Shown here: positions 35,211-49,067 of the stretch, one piece after another
Layout: the number at the start of each line of letters is the position of its first letter
How positions within the stretch are numbered: the first letter of the stretch is position 1
From: Meloidogyne chitwoodi
Lineage: Eukaryota; Nematoda; Chromadorea; Rhabditida; Meloidogynidae
DNA length: 64,000 nt
Direction of reading: 5' to 3'
Assembly: GCA_015183035.1 (NCBI GenBank)
Contig: JACZZP010000012.1
Location: 124,001-188,000 of the forward strand
Position numbers and translations under genes: made by a program
The notes under the pieces: model-generated
Seen by the model: only the letters and a program-made list of their open reading frames with translations
Database searches by the model: none
Told to the model about the DNA's origin: nothing

Positions 35211-35671
35211 AATTTTTCTTTTTAATTTTTTTAAGAAGAGAGAAAGAATGTGGGAAAATGTGAAATATTCCTTTTTTGAGATCTTCCCCCTTTTTTATTT
35301 CTCTCTTCCTATTTTCTCTTAATTTTGCTTTTTGAAAGTAGAAAGTACAAAGTTAAACAAAAAAGGAGAGAAAAATAAGGGAGAAGTTAAAAAAGGGACC
35401 ACAAACCGAAATGTTATCAATACAGAGAATATTAAAATAGATCAATTTTACTCATTAGAAAATATCCAAATTCTGATTTTAAATTTTTTTTTACAGAATT
35501 GACAAAGAAAAAATCAACAGACTGATGTGATCTATAATTGCTTGTTGTGGAAATTGTACTCAAGAAGTTAAAAATTCTCAAAAAATCTTCAACTGCCTTT
35601 TTCTTTACTTTTATTATATTTTCTCATATTTTTTCACTTCATTGTGTTGTGTGATCTCTTTTCAAAGGGTA

Positions 35672-35804
35672 AAGCCTAACTAATCGCAAGAAAAATAGTC
35701 TCGGACTGACTTATAACGAAATAGTATTTTAAATAAAGAATTAGAGAGCGAAATGAAAAGTGAGTGACTACATTCTTGCGGTAAGTTGGCGATTATTTGG
35801 GCTT
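35672..35804. mobile_element. MITE-like element, AAGCC...-TIR family, copy 3
   Basis: The left end AAGCCTAACTAATCGCAAG pairs with the right end CTTGCGGTAAGTTGGCGATT then ATTTGGGCTT. The interior carries TTAAATAAAGAATTAGAGAG. This is the clearest member of the family. Confidence 0.6.
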
Positions 35805-35988
35805 GTCTTTTCATAATGTCAAATTACATTTTGTCTTCCCAGTTATTTTGTCCATTTCTTACTATTTAAGTTTTGCAGGTTTTGTTATTAAACATTTATT
35901 ATTTGTTGCTTTGCACGCGAAGTTAAATTATTACTTGTTGCAATATTTTCGCAGTTAGACAAATTATAATTGTTTATTAATACTTTTT

Positions 35989-38279
<2,291 letters not shown>

Positions 38280-38559
38280 TGAAATAATAATTATTAAATC
38301 AATTTTTATAAATAATTGGTCAAAGTTTACAATAAAGCAACATTTTTCCCCTAAATGTTGAAATAATCAATATGCTATTTTGTTACATCATATTACTGAA
38401 AAAATAATTTTGTTCTATCATCTTAATTTTCCATATTGTTTTTTAATAAAATTGTAAAAAAAGTTTAATGATTAAATTTTCTACTATTATTTTATAGTTA
38501 TATATTTATGCTACTTGTTATCGAAGTTTTTTTAATAAATTTTTTATTTAATTCTACAA

Positions 38560-39475
38560 ATGATGATCAAGTTTTCTTTTGGAGGACTCATTGCTTTTCG
38601 GCGTAAATTGACTCTTATGGGTGTTCGACTTGAGCATACAACAGCATCAAACCAGAATATGGCAGCGAATTCTGAGGAAAATGTTGTCAGTTTTTCTTTA
38701 TTTAAAAAAGCATTTTCTAAAAAAGGTTTTTCGAATTTTACGTCTATTAGAGATGGCTACTAAATTGTCAATTTTTTAATAATTTTTTTATTCAAGGAGA
38801 ACGTTCGTATAGTTTATAAATTGCCGGAGGTGTTGCAACGTATTGAGGATAATGCATCCTTGCGAATTGTAATTTTTATTTTTTATTAAACTTTCAAAGG
38901 ATTATTTTTTGTAATATTTTTTTCATCAAACAGTTGTTTTTATCTAAAATTGAAATTTAACCAACTTTTAATATTACATTTTGAATTGATATTTTAATTA
39001 TTTAAAATTACTATTTAATTTTCAGAGCACTGTTCATGAGAAAATAGACAACAAAATAGACAACTTTAAAGTTGCGCTGGAGGCTAAAATTGATAGCCTG
39101 CGCTATACTCAGTCTTACTGGAGAAATGTGTTTTGGGCTTGCGCCGGTTTTGTCGCAAAGGTTATTGAATTAAAATTAACTTAACTATTTAATGTTATGT
39201 CTTTATTTAGTATAACGAATCCGAATGTACTTTAAGGAAATAATTCTAGAAAATTTTAATATTTTTTATAAAACTTTCAGATTGTTTATGATCTTTATTT
39301 TTCTGGAAAGTCTTCTAAAGATGACTCTGTAATGAATGAGCTTCACACTCTTGAAAAAATGATACAGGAGAACAAGACTAAAGATGACCCTGTAATGAAT
39401 GAACTTCGCCATCTTGAGAAGATTATCACAGACAACAATAGCAAGAGATCCACTTCTGACGAGATAGACTATTAA
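38560..39475 (+). CDS. Uncharacterised protein with a duplicated helical tail motif
   Basis: Four exons give about 165 residues. A basic N-terminus (MMIKFSFGGLIAFRRK) could be a targeting sequence. The middle has a predicted amphipathic helix (HEKIDNKIDNFKVALEAKI) and a short hydrophobic patch (YWRNVFWACAGFVAK). The tail holds two near-copies of DDxVMNELxxLEKxI. Splice sites are canonical (GTAATT...TTTCAG). No family recognised. It sits 280 bp after the aminopeptidase and 199 bp before the MBT gene on the same strand, so it may be cotranscribed with them. Confidence 0.6.
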
Positions 39476-39674
39476 AATATTCAATATAAAAATTTTAAGC
39501 GGGTGACACAGATTCTCAAATCATATACATTTTTATATTAATTAAAATAAATTATAATTTCTTTTTAATTCTGATTTGTTATCGTCATGTGTTTGGATTT
39601 GAAAATCCAATTCAATTAATATTTTTTATTTTATACCTATATATCTATTTTAAGCAATATATTAGCAAATTCTG

Positions 39675-41955
39675 ATGAGCAACACCAAAAAGAGGCGACA
39701 GGAAAGCGTTGAAGATGATGTTGATAGTGGTACGTGTGGAACAACACTTCAAATAGTGCCAAATGCAAAACAACGTTACCGAAAAATTGTTTATGTTCCA
39801 GGTATTTTAACTTTAATTGGAACTTCAACACAAACAAATTATCAACATTCATTTAAATGGGAGCAGTTCCTCGAAGAACTGCGCAAAGAAACAAGTAAAG
39901 TTAGAGAATTGCCTGGATCATTGTTTGGAAATCCACCTATGGGAGCTTTTCTTTTAGCAATACAATCAGGAATTAAGGTTTTCTAGTTATTTTTGAATGC
40001 TTTTTTTGTTTAAATGTGGTTGTGGAACATTTAATTTCATTATTTTTCAGCTTGAAATTCGACATTATGATTATGATGTATTGTTTCCAGAAAAGAAAAT
40101 TTATTGGATTGCTTCTGTTATCAAGGTTTATCAAATTGTTTAGATTTTTATATTATTTGTTTGTACTTAGATTGCTGGTTATCGTTTACTAATGAGATAT
40201 GAAGGTATGGACAAACCGGGCGATGACCGTTATGATTTTTGGATAAGTCTTGGTTCAGATGAATTACATCATGTCGGACATTGGTAAATAATATTAAGTA
40301 TGTAGGGAATTGTTTATTTTTTTATTCTCAAGGTTTATAAGAGGAAAAGATTTGCCAAAAATTTAAAAAATTTTTTGTCTTTAAGCAAACTAAACTTTGA
40401 AACATGTGATTTGTTACCGCCTAATTCTATTAGAGAAAGGCATTCGGATTGGTCAGCATACATTACTGATCGACTTTTTCAATGCAAAACTCTTTTGGCA
40501 AATTGGGATAATGAAAGGCAAATTGCTTTAGTTGAAGGAAGATTTAAGGTTTTTTCTCTTTTTTAAAAATTTTTAAAATATTTTTTTAAGGTCGGAACTC
40601 GCTTAGAATTACTTGATAGACAATCCTCAGATTCTTTACGTCCAGCACGTGTAATCCAACAGCTTGGAAGACGAATTTGTGTTCGTGTTAGTTCTTGTGA
40701 TGTTGACGAAAAAGATTTGGGTGATGACTCAGCTCAGGTTTTTTTTAATATTAAAGATATTTAAAGACAAAAGTTTAGATAAAAACGGGTATATGGTGTG
40801 ATGAAAGTTGGGAATTAATTTTCCCTGTTGGCTGGGGGAGACGTAATGGATGGAAAGTGGTAAAAAATATTTTTTTTTAAATTTTAAGAATTAAAAAAAA
40901 TTTTTTTAGGTAGCAAATACCCTTTATCTTCAACATTGTGAACAGATTTCCAATTCTTTTTCTCAGGGACGTAAAGCAGAGTATTTGCCATTTGATGCGA
41001 CACCCGAAATATTTAAAGATGAAGAATTAAATATTACTTTAAGATCAAAAGGAAAAGCAGAATGGGAAGGTTTTTTTAACTTTAATTTTTTTAAATTTAA
41101 TTTATTTAGTTGGAATGAAGTTCGAATGCTTGGATCCTCTAAACGAGTCTTTTTTGGAGTTAAAAATTGCTACGTGTATTGAAATTTTGAGTGATGGTTA
41201 TTTAAAAGTTGGTTTTGATGGCCCTGATATGGAAGATGAGGTTTTCTTTTTTAATTTTTTTTATTTTTTTAAAATATATTTTTAGGCAATTCCATTCCAT
41301 AAGTCTTCGCCTTATTTATTTCCTATTCATTATGCGAGTAAATACGGAATTAAATTGACTGGACCTTTCAGTATTTTTTAATAAAAATATTTTTTTTAAT
41401 AAATAAATTTTAGATAATATGAAAGATTTTAGTTGGGAAAAGTATATTAAACAATGCCAAGGAATGGCAGCTCCAGAAGATTTATTTGTACTGTTTTTTA
41501 ATTTAAAAAATATTTAAAAATAAATAATTTTTAGGATAGGGTTCCTTCGCCTGCTGAAATGCAAGGATTTGAGGTTTTTTTCAATTTTTTTTTAAATTTC
41601 AAAAAATTTGACAGATTGGTGCAAAATTAGAAGCTACAGATCAGTGTGAATCTAATTTAATTTGTCCAGCAACAATAAGTGCTGTTCGTGGTCGTCTTTT
41701 ACAAATTCATTTTGATGGTTGGGGAAATGATTATGACCAATTATTTGATTATCGGTTTCTTTATTTTTTTTAATTTATTTAAATATATTTTTTAGTTCTC
41801 GTGATTTATTTCCTCTTGGTTGGTGTGAAATTTATGGATATAAGTAAGAGGTTTTTTTTTATTAAATGAAATTGTATTGAACTTTTTCAATTTTTTAAAA
41901 ATTAAGATTGGAAATTCCACAGAATGATGAACACTTAAATAAACGAAAAAAATAA
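39675..41955 (+). CDS. Four-MBT-repeat chromatin protein (LIN-61/MBTR-1-like)
   Basis: About 13 exons encode roughly 580 residues dominated by four malignant-brain-tumour repeats, which read mono- or dimethyl-lysine on histones. Each repeat shows the characteristic GxxLE-xD...A-I-x-v arrangement. Examples are VGTRLELLDRQ, then VGMKFECLDPLNES with SFLELKIATCIEI, then IGAKLEATDQCESNL with LLQIHFDGWGNDYDQLFDY and the closing LFPLGWCEIYGY. The first repeat begins WEQFLEELRKET. The N-terminal 60 residues are basic (MSNTKKRRQESVEDD), like a nuclear-localisation segment. No SAM or zinc-finger domain is visible, which favours the C. elegans LIN-61/MBTR-1 group over L3MBTL. Confidence 0.88.
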
Positions 41956-42723
41956 ACAAAAATGTTTGTGATGATTAAAATTGATTGATGGTATTCTCTT
42001 GCTGAACATTGGTATAATTAAATATATTTTTATGATTTTAAAAATGAGTACAATTGATTAGAATTTTTTTTGAAAATTTTTTTTGTTGTAATTTATTCTA
42101 TTTTTTGCCTTTTTTTAAGTTAAATGTAACGCTATTTTTTAGGTATTTTTTAAAAAGATTTTTTGTTTTATATAAAATTAGCGTTATATAATGTTTTTAC
42201 TGATTTTATAGAAGAGAGAGAAATGAACGAGTTGAACACAAAATTAAATTAATATTTTTTTAATTAAAATTTTTTCCATAATTTTTTTAGTCAAGTTTTG
42301 GTCCCGAAGTTTTACCCTGCTGTTTTGATAAATTATTTTTTTTTTCAATAAAAATAAAATTATTTTTATGTTCAACTGTGTTTATTTTTTGTTCTCTCTC
42401 TAATTAAAATTGATTGTTTTTGTTATTTTTTTCCCTTTCACTCACATTTTATCTTTTCTTCTCTATTTTATTTTTAAGTTTTGCTCCAGTTATATATTCT
42501 GTTTAACAATTTTATGATTAAAAGATCTCTTTTTTTTTAATTTCTTTTTTGATAGTTTAAAATGTTAAAATTAACGTTTTTATTTTTATTTTATTTTTTT
42601 AAACTTTTTAATGTTTTAGTTTTTATTTTTACTAATTAAATTGTTAAATAATCTTTTTATTGTTTCTAACTAAACTACATATTTTTTGGACTTTTTTTAA
42701 ATTAAAAAATTAGAAGCTTCTCA
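41956..42723. other. Spacer between MBT and GK5-like genes
   Basis: Very T-rich. A short imperfect inverted pair involves AGAGAGAAATGAAC near 42213 and GTTCTCTCTCTAATT near 42391. No gene is supported. Confidence 0.4.
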
Positions 42724-45700
42724 ATGTGTTTAACAAAAAAGGCTATTTTAGCTATTGATGTTGGCACAACAAATTTGAAATTTTGTATTTTTAATGGAGA
42801 TAATTGTGATTTGTTATTTAACCAGGTTGAAGAGGTTTTTTTTAAAAATAAATTTAATTATTTTAAATATTTTTAGATTTGTTTAATAAATTCAAAAGAT
42901 GACCAAATCGTTGAAATTGACCCAAATCAGTTATGGACACAAATTTTGATGATGATTAAAAATTCAGGTATTATTTTTTTTTTAAATTTATTTTGAGCGA
43001 ATATTTGTCTTTGTAAAGGTAAAGGATTTTTACGAAATTAATGTGTAGAAAAATTTTATTTTTAAATTTTTTTAATTTTTAGTAGCTGAAGCAGAGAAAA
43101 TGAATTTAAATATTGTGGGTATTGGATTAAGTTGTCAACGTAATTCTTTTGTGACATTAAACAGGTTTATTTTTAAAAATTTTTTTTTTGACCAAAAAAA
43201 GGTTCTTTTATTGACAAGTTAAATTATTTAAAATTATAATTTTTTTCTCAGAAAAACATTAGAACCATGTCATCGAATAATTACTTGGAAAGATAAACGT
43301 GCTCAAAAATTTTGTGAAAAATGGAATAATTCGTTCAAAAGAAAGGTTTTTTTAGCAAAAAATAAATAAAATTATATTAATTTTAGTTTTTAAATTTGAT
43401 TGGATTTGCTGCCTTTACTCTGACACGTTCAGAACGTTTTAAAGCTGCTGAAATGTTTAAATTACTTGATGTAATGGTGGCCCCTCGTTTTTTGGTTACT
43501 CTTGAAGAGGTTTTTTTCTTTAACTTTTTTTACTTTAAAAAAATTGTTTAGAACCCAAAAATGAGAGAATTATTGTCCACTGATGATTTACTAATAGCTA
43601 CTTTAGATTGTTGGATTTTACAAAAATTAACAAATAATTCTCAAATATTTGTTACAGAGCCGTCATCTGCCTCTTCTACTGGATTGTTTGATCCTTTTAC
43701 GGTTTTTTTTTATTTTAAACTTATAAATTATTTTTATTTTTTCGGGTAATTGGGGGGAACAAATACTCCGATTAATTGACTTTCCCTTCTCTTCTGTAAT
43801 TTTGCCTTCAATTTCAACAAGTTCACTTTTGTCATTAAAAACGGATTCTTCTCTTTTTGGCAAAGAAATTCAAATATCTTCTTGTGTATATTTTTTAATA
43901 TTTTTTAAAATTAATTTTAACAAGTTAGGAGATGCACAAGCAGCAGCATTTGGTGCAGGATGTTTTAAAAAAGGAGATGTTAATTTAACTTTGGGGACCG
44001 GCGCTTTATTAGATTTTGTGACTGGAGAAGAAGTTCATGCCAGTATGTGCGGTATTTTATTTTTTTAAATAATTTAAAATAGTTTAAAATTATTTTTTTG
44101 GGTTTTAAAAAATTAAATTTTCGAAAAATTGTTTTATTTTTATTAATTAAATAATGCTGTAAAGTAAGCGGTATCGAACCCGCAACCTCTCCACTACAAA
44201 CCTATAACGTTACCACTAAGCCACAGTTGAAACTTCTGTTTTTTGGCTTCCATTGCTGCAAGTCTTTTTTGTTACATAACTTTTTCGTTTTTTTACATTT
44301 CCGAACAATTTTTATATCATTTTGAAGCTCTCAATTTGTAGATTCTTTTTCCTTTTTGGATCGGGTTTATCCAATCATTACATAAAAAGATAGAGACTAA
44401 AAAGCGTTGAAAATCATGACTCTTTGTACTAATACGGCTGTATCATTGTACGGGTTGATTAAATTAATTCCAACTTTATAGAAAAAAGAATCTCCAAACT
44501 CAGAGCTTTTAAATGATATAAGAACTGTTTAGATCGATTAAAAAATAAAAAAGTTATGTTCAAAAGTATAACTAGCTAATTTGAACCGGTCGTATTTCTA
44601 TGTTCATTACCTGTATCTTTGAATTGTATGATGCAATTTTTTATTTTTATAGCTTATTCGATTCACTATTACGTGCTCTTTTGAATGATATCTTATTTTG
44701 ACAATTTTAACATTAAACAAAAAAATTCTTCAAATAAAAATACTTATTCCTCACAAATTTCTATGTTCATGACTTTTTCCTACTATTACTTTATAATTTT
44801 AGGTGGAGTATATCCTCTAATTGGTTGGAAATTGGATGAATATTCTTCTGTTTATTTACTAGAGGTTTTTTTTAATTTTAACTCTTTAAATTTTAATTTT
44901 AGAGTAAATTTAATAATGTAATTTCTTCAATTAAATGGGCTTATTCAATTGATCTAATTTCTTCACTTTCACCTATTGACTTGAATAAACACTGCGAAGA
45001 ATTGTTTAACAATGAGGGATTGTTGGAACAAGATGAGGACAATCTTTGTTTTATTCCTTCATTTTCTGGCTCTGAAAAACAAAATAAAAATGGTGATTAT
45101 TCAGCACTTTTTGGGTATTTTTTAATGTTTTATTTACTAAATATTTAACTTTTTTTTTAAAAAAGAATTTGTACTAATACAAACAAAGACCAAATTACAC
45201 GTTCAATATTTAAATCAATTGTTTTCGGTATTTATCAAATTTGGACTAATCTTTTGAGTCAATTATCCTCAAATGATGTTAGACAATTGAAAAGATTACG
45301 GTTTAAATTTGAAAATTATTTTTTATTAAATATTTTTTCCTAAAGTTGTTGTGGTGGTGTTTCTCTCAATAATTTCTTTTGTCAACAAATTTGTACATTA
45401 ATTAATATACCTTTGGAGAGAGTTTCTGAGCCGCAATTTTGTTCTGCTAAAGGTGTTGCTCTTCTTGCTGGTTTTACAAAAGGTTTGGAATTTTTTTAAT
45501 TTTTTAAAATATTCTTGAGAAATATCTTTGGGCGAGAGTCTAGAATTTTTGGTCAGAATAAATCAAAAATAAAGTTTAAACATTTGTTTTAACTTTTAGA
45601 ATTAATAAAATTCATTTTTAAAACTGTTTTGTTCACTCTAATGTTGATAAAACTTATTAGAAAAATCTAGGGACTTAAAAGGGTTCGAACCTAACACCTT

Positions 45701-45949
45701 CCTGTTCAAAATCAAGAACGAATCCACTCAACCAAAAGTACAAATCAACAAAATTTTAAAAAATGCTACTTATTCTAATGAAAAATAATACTTTTTTAAA
45801 TATATATTTTAGAACTTTGGACTTTTGATCAAATAGAAGATTTTATTGTTGTAGAACGCTGCTTTGAACCAATTTATGAACAAAGACAATCATTACTTCG
45901 TCAATATAATTGTTGGCTAAATTTTCAAAAACGTTTTGGCAAATTTTGA
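42724..45949 (+). CDS. FGGY-family carbohydrate kinase, putative glycerol kinase 5 type
   Basis: About 14 exons encode near 500 residues. FGGY kinases phosphorylate sugars or glycerol. The N-terminal ATPase motif AILAIDVGTTNLKFCIF and the second-lobe block LGDAQAAAFGAG, LTLGTGALLDF are clear. SCQRNSFVTLNR and ITWKDKRAQKF fit the substrate side, and FIPSFSGSE plus ICTNTNKDQITRSIFKSI the C-terminal lobe. GVALLAGFTKELW is near the end. Overall order and spacing are closest to GK5 (putative glycerol kinase 5), whose substrate is not established. The intron at 44044-44803 (760 nt) holds a tRNA-like element and a foldback; another (45482-45812) holds a second tRNA-like element. Confidence 0.85.
44164..44228 (-). 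repeat. tRNA-like element in GK5-like intron (first)
   Basis: The minus strand has TGTGGCTTAGTGGTAACG (A box) and GCGGGTTCGATACCGC (B box with a four-pair stem). It is antisense to the host gene. Confidence 0.6.
44274..44562. repeat. Foldback element in GK5-like intron
   Basis: The left arm (44274-44352) has ACATAACTTTTTCG, TTTATATCATTTTGAAGCTC and AGATTCTTTTTCC. The right arm (about 44481-44560) has their complements in reverse order: GAAAAAAGAATCT, GAGCTTTTAAATGATATAA and AAAAAGTTATGT. Arms are about 80 bp and roughly three-quarters complementary, with a 130-bp spacer. Confidence 0.65.
45670..45738 (-). repeat. tRNA-like element in GK5-like intron (second)
   Basis: The minus strand has TTTTGGTTGAGTGGATTCG (A-box-like) and TTAGGTTCGAACCC (B box). 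Antisense to the host gene. Confidence 0.55.
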
Positions 45950-46122
45950 GAAGGAATATTTGGAAAAGAATTTAATAGGATCAAAAAAATCAATTTTTGC
46001 CAAAGTTTCAATGATAATTAATTTATTATATCCAATTTTATACCCAATTTTGCTTCATTTTTTGTATTTTTAATTTTGAAGATCAACAAGTTCGGTTTTA
46101 AATAATAAATTTTTCGTGTTTA

Positions 46123-46213
46123 TACAGTAAGAAGACAATGGCGCTAAAACGACTTTAATAAAATTAATCTAAAGCCGTTTCAGCGCAATTGTGAAAATGA
46201 ATCTTCTACTGTA
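46123..46213. mobile_element. Mariner-like MITE, copy 1 (about 90 bp)
   Basis: It begins TACAGTAAGAAG and ends CTTCTACTGTA, with inner arms GGCGCTAAAACGACTTTA and TAAAGCCGTTTCAGCGC. The TA at each end would be the target duplication typical of Tc1/mariner elements. Confidence 0.65.
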
Positions 46214-46300
46214 TTAGATGGAAATTTTCTACTTTTAGTAAAATCAATATATCGATTTTATTGATTTTTTGTAATTTAGAAGGTTTGAAAATATTTTTAA

Positions 46301-46700
46301 GTGTCAGAGAAATCGATAAAATCAATATATCGATTTTTGTAATTTAGAAAAGTTTGAAAATATTTTGAAGTGTCAGAGAAATCGATAAAATCAATATATC
46401 GATTTTTGTAATTTAGAAAAGTTTGAAAATATTTTGAAGTGTCAGAGAAATCGATAAAATCAATATATCGATTTTTGTAATTTAGAAAAGTTTGAAAATA
46501 TTTTGAAGTGTCAGAGAAATCGATAAAATCAATATATCGATTTTTGTAATTTAGAAAAGTTTGAAAATATTTTGAAGTGTCAGAGAAATCGATAAAATCA
46601 ATATATCGATTTTTGTAATTTAGAAAATTTGAAAATATTTTGAAGTGTCAGAGAAATCGATAAAATCAATATATCGATTTTATTGATTTTTTCTTATGTA
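46301..46700. repeat. 69-bp tandem satellite with internal ATCGAT palindromes
   Basis: Unit starts (GTGTCAGAGAAATCGATAAA) are at 46301, 46370, 46439, 46508, 46577 and 46645. The spacing is 69 bp except for the last step of 68. Copies are nearly identical. Each holds AAATCGAT and ATATCGATTT as an inverted pair around AAATCA. A partial unit precedes the first copy from about 46238. Confidence 0.92.
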
Positions 46701-46724
46701 AAATTTCACCAAATTATCAGCTAA

Positions 46725-46837
46725 TACAGTAAGAAAAGGCACTCTTCTAATGACGCTAAAACGGCTTTAAATTAATATTTTTATTTATCTTATAAGCCGT
46801 TTCAGTTCCAATGGAAAAAGTGCCTTTTCTTACTGTA
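46725..46837. mobile_element. Mariner-like MITE, copy 2 (about 110 bp)
   Basis: Perfect terminal inverted repeats TACAGTAAGAAAAGGCACT and AGTGCCTTTTCTTACTGTA. The inner arms (GACGCTAAAACGGCTTTAAA / TATAAGCCGTTTCAG) match copy 1. TA target duplication is consistent with Tc1/mariner. Confidence 0.8.
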
Positions 46838-46951
46838 TTAGTTGATACTAAAATCAATATATCGATTTTTAAAAAAACCTTTCTAAATCAAAATATTTAT
46901 TTATTTACTCTATCGTTTCTATAAAAAATTTAAAAAAAAAGCAAAATATTT

Positions 46952-48323
46952 TTAAATTCCATTTCCAATCGTCGCAACAATTTTCTTCTCAGTTGTACAA
47001 AGTTCGATTCCATTAATAATTCGAACTGTTCGCAGATCTTCTGATCCTTCTGTGCTACTTTCACTTTCTGCAAGAGAATATGGTTCTTCACAACCAATCA
47101 TTGCCTTTTAAATTTTAAATTTAAAATAAAAAAATAAAAATAAACCTTAAGTCCTTGTATATCTCCCTTAATTACTAGTAATTGAGGCAAACTATGAAAA
47201 TCTTGAAGAGCTTCATAATTTCGACATCCATGCACAATCAATTTTTTAAGAAGGCGGTGATTAGCTAAACGTTCAACTGTTGCTCTGTTTATTTTTTCCA
47301 AATCAAGCTCTCGCAAGTATACAAACTTTAAAAAAATAAATAAGAATTTTATATAAATTTAAAATTTTTTTTTTAATTTTAAAACTTTGAAAAAAGCAAT
47401 TTTAAAATAAAAGGCGCCCATCGGATTCGAACCTACAACCTTTAGGAAGCAAGTCTAGAACGTTAACCACTTGACTACAAGAGAACTTGAAATATTTATT
47501 TTATAAATGCTTATAAGGTAATTAAATAAACATTAAAAACAAAGAGGTTTTATGAAAAAATAAACTAAAAATTAAAAAATAAACCTCCAATCTCGGCAAA
47601 TTATTAGCCAAAAATCCAAATAAAGAGTCTGGCAGAAATGGATAATCTAATGGATTATCTACCAAACAAACACGTTCAACCAGAGAACGATTTTGGTCCA
47701 ACAATTTGACTAAATGTTGCTAAAAATAATTTTAACTAAATTTTAAAAAATATTTAAAAAAGAACCTCATGTCTATCAAAATGACAAGAACAACAAAAAA
47801 CATAAAGAACTCGTCTAGTCCAAAATATAGGTCCATCAAGACTAAAAAATGAAAAAATAATTAATTATTTATTTATTTTTGTCTAAAATTTAACAATAAA
47901 AAGGTTCAAAAGAGCTCTAAAAAATAAAAAATTTGATTTAAAAATTTTTTTTAATGTTAAAAAATTTTTATTTTAAATTTTAGAGCAATTAAAATCAAAA
48001 TAAAAAAGATTGGAGTTAAACGGATTCGAACCTACAACCTAAAAAACAATAGTCAACAACCTTAACCACTCGACCACACACAACTTACAATCAAAGCTTT
48101 AAAAAAAGGTTAAATAATATTAAATAAATTACCTATCCTTCACAGAAACTTTGTCATGACCACTACTTGGATTTTTACGAAAAATAACATAAATCCAAAC
48201 AGGTAAATTATTATAATTATTTTTATTATTATTTTGTTGTTTATTTAATTGAAAATTATTATTATTTTGTTGATTTAAAGATTCTCCAGATTCTAATGGA
48301 AATTTTGTTGAATTTATTGACAT
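46952..48323 (-). CDS. Small leucine-rich-repeat-like protein, uncharacterised
   Basis: Five exons encode about 250 residues. The N-terminus is low-complexity Asn/Gln followed by PVWIYVIFRKNPSS. Exon 2 holds IFWTRRVLYVFCCSCHF. Later exons show irregular leucine-rich stretches: LANNLPRLE, YLRELDLEKINRATVERL and HRLLKKLIVHGCRNYEAL, which resemble the LRR part of F-box/LRR or TPRxL-type nematode proteins. No F-box is evident. The end (TVRIINGIELCTTEKKIV) is hydrophilic. Two of its four introns carry tRNA-like elements, in the same orientation as the gene. Function unknown. Confidence 0.6.
47412..47486 (-). repeat. tRNA-like element in LRR-like gene intron (first)
   Basis: The minus strand has TTGTAGTCAAGTGGTTAACG (A box) and TGTAGGTTCGAATCC (B box). 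AAAATAAA before and TTTATTTT after are complementary. It resembles tRNA-Ser or tRNA-Leu in its D-arm. Confidence 0.65.
48011..48083 (-). repeat. tRNA-like element in LRR-like gene intron (second)
   Basis: The minus strand has TGTGGTCGAGTGGTTAAGG (A box) and TGTAGGTTCGAATCC (B box). TTTGATTG before and CAATCTTTT after can pair. Confidence 0.65.
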
Positions 48324-49067
48324 TTTTTAACTTTTAAAAATTAAAAAATTAATTTAAGAAAAGAAAAAATAATTATTTTAAAGACAAAAAAATTTTATTT
48401 ATTTATTTAATTTAAAAAAAAAGTTCAATTATATTTTCCCAATAAAAAAAATAAAAAATATATTTAAAAAAAATAGTAGTCATTTAAAAGAGAAAAAAAA
48501 TAAAAAAAGTTTTAAGAGATTAAACCTTTGGGAATTTGTTAAAAACAAAAAGAAAACGTGAAAAAAAGAAAAACATAAATATTTAAGCAAAAAAAAATTT
48601 TTTTTTGTTTGTTTAAAAAGTCCAAAAATATTTTAATAAAAAAAAAGTTAAAAATAAAATAAAAAATATTTTTTAAAATATTTAATAATTATTTAAAGAC
48701 TAAAGAATTATTTTTAATTATTTTAAATAACTCTCCTCATTTATTTTTTAACTTTTTTCTAAAAAAAGTTAAAAAAAATAAATAATAATAATTTATTATT
48801 TTTTTTTTAACCTAAAAAAGGTTTTAATAAATGAGCATTTTTTTCATTTAAATAAATATATCTCCTTTTTTGGGTATTTTAAGGCTATAATTAAAAGAAA
48901 AAATAAGAGAAAATAATTTTAAAAAAATAAAAAAAGGTCTCAGATGGAAAAAAAGACGTCTTTTTTTAGAAAATTTTTTTTAATGAATTAAAAATTGAAT
49001 ATAAAATATTAATAAAAATTAAAATAATTTTTAATAAATTTTTGGGTTAAAAAAATTAATTTTTTTT

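Larger units (their letters stand above)
34976..35988. other. Spacer with a tandem duplication and an inverted-repeat element
   Basis: No coding frame is supported. It contains a two-copy direct repeat (35001-35210) and an AAGCC-family element (35672-35804). Confidence 0.5.
45950..46951. other. Convergent spacer filled by MITEs and a satellite
   Basis: Most of this kilobase is two mariner-like MITEs and a 69-bp tandem array between them. The downstream side (46850-46870) still carries TCAATATATCGATTTTT, a satellite fragment. Confidence 0.65.

Noticed and set aside
46301..46700. CRISPR-like array at the 69-bp repeat
   Set aside because: The unit is continuous with no unique spacers, and the genome is eukaryotic. 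It is a satellite.
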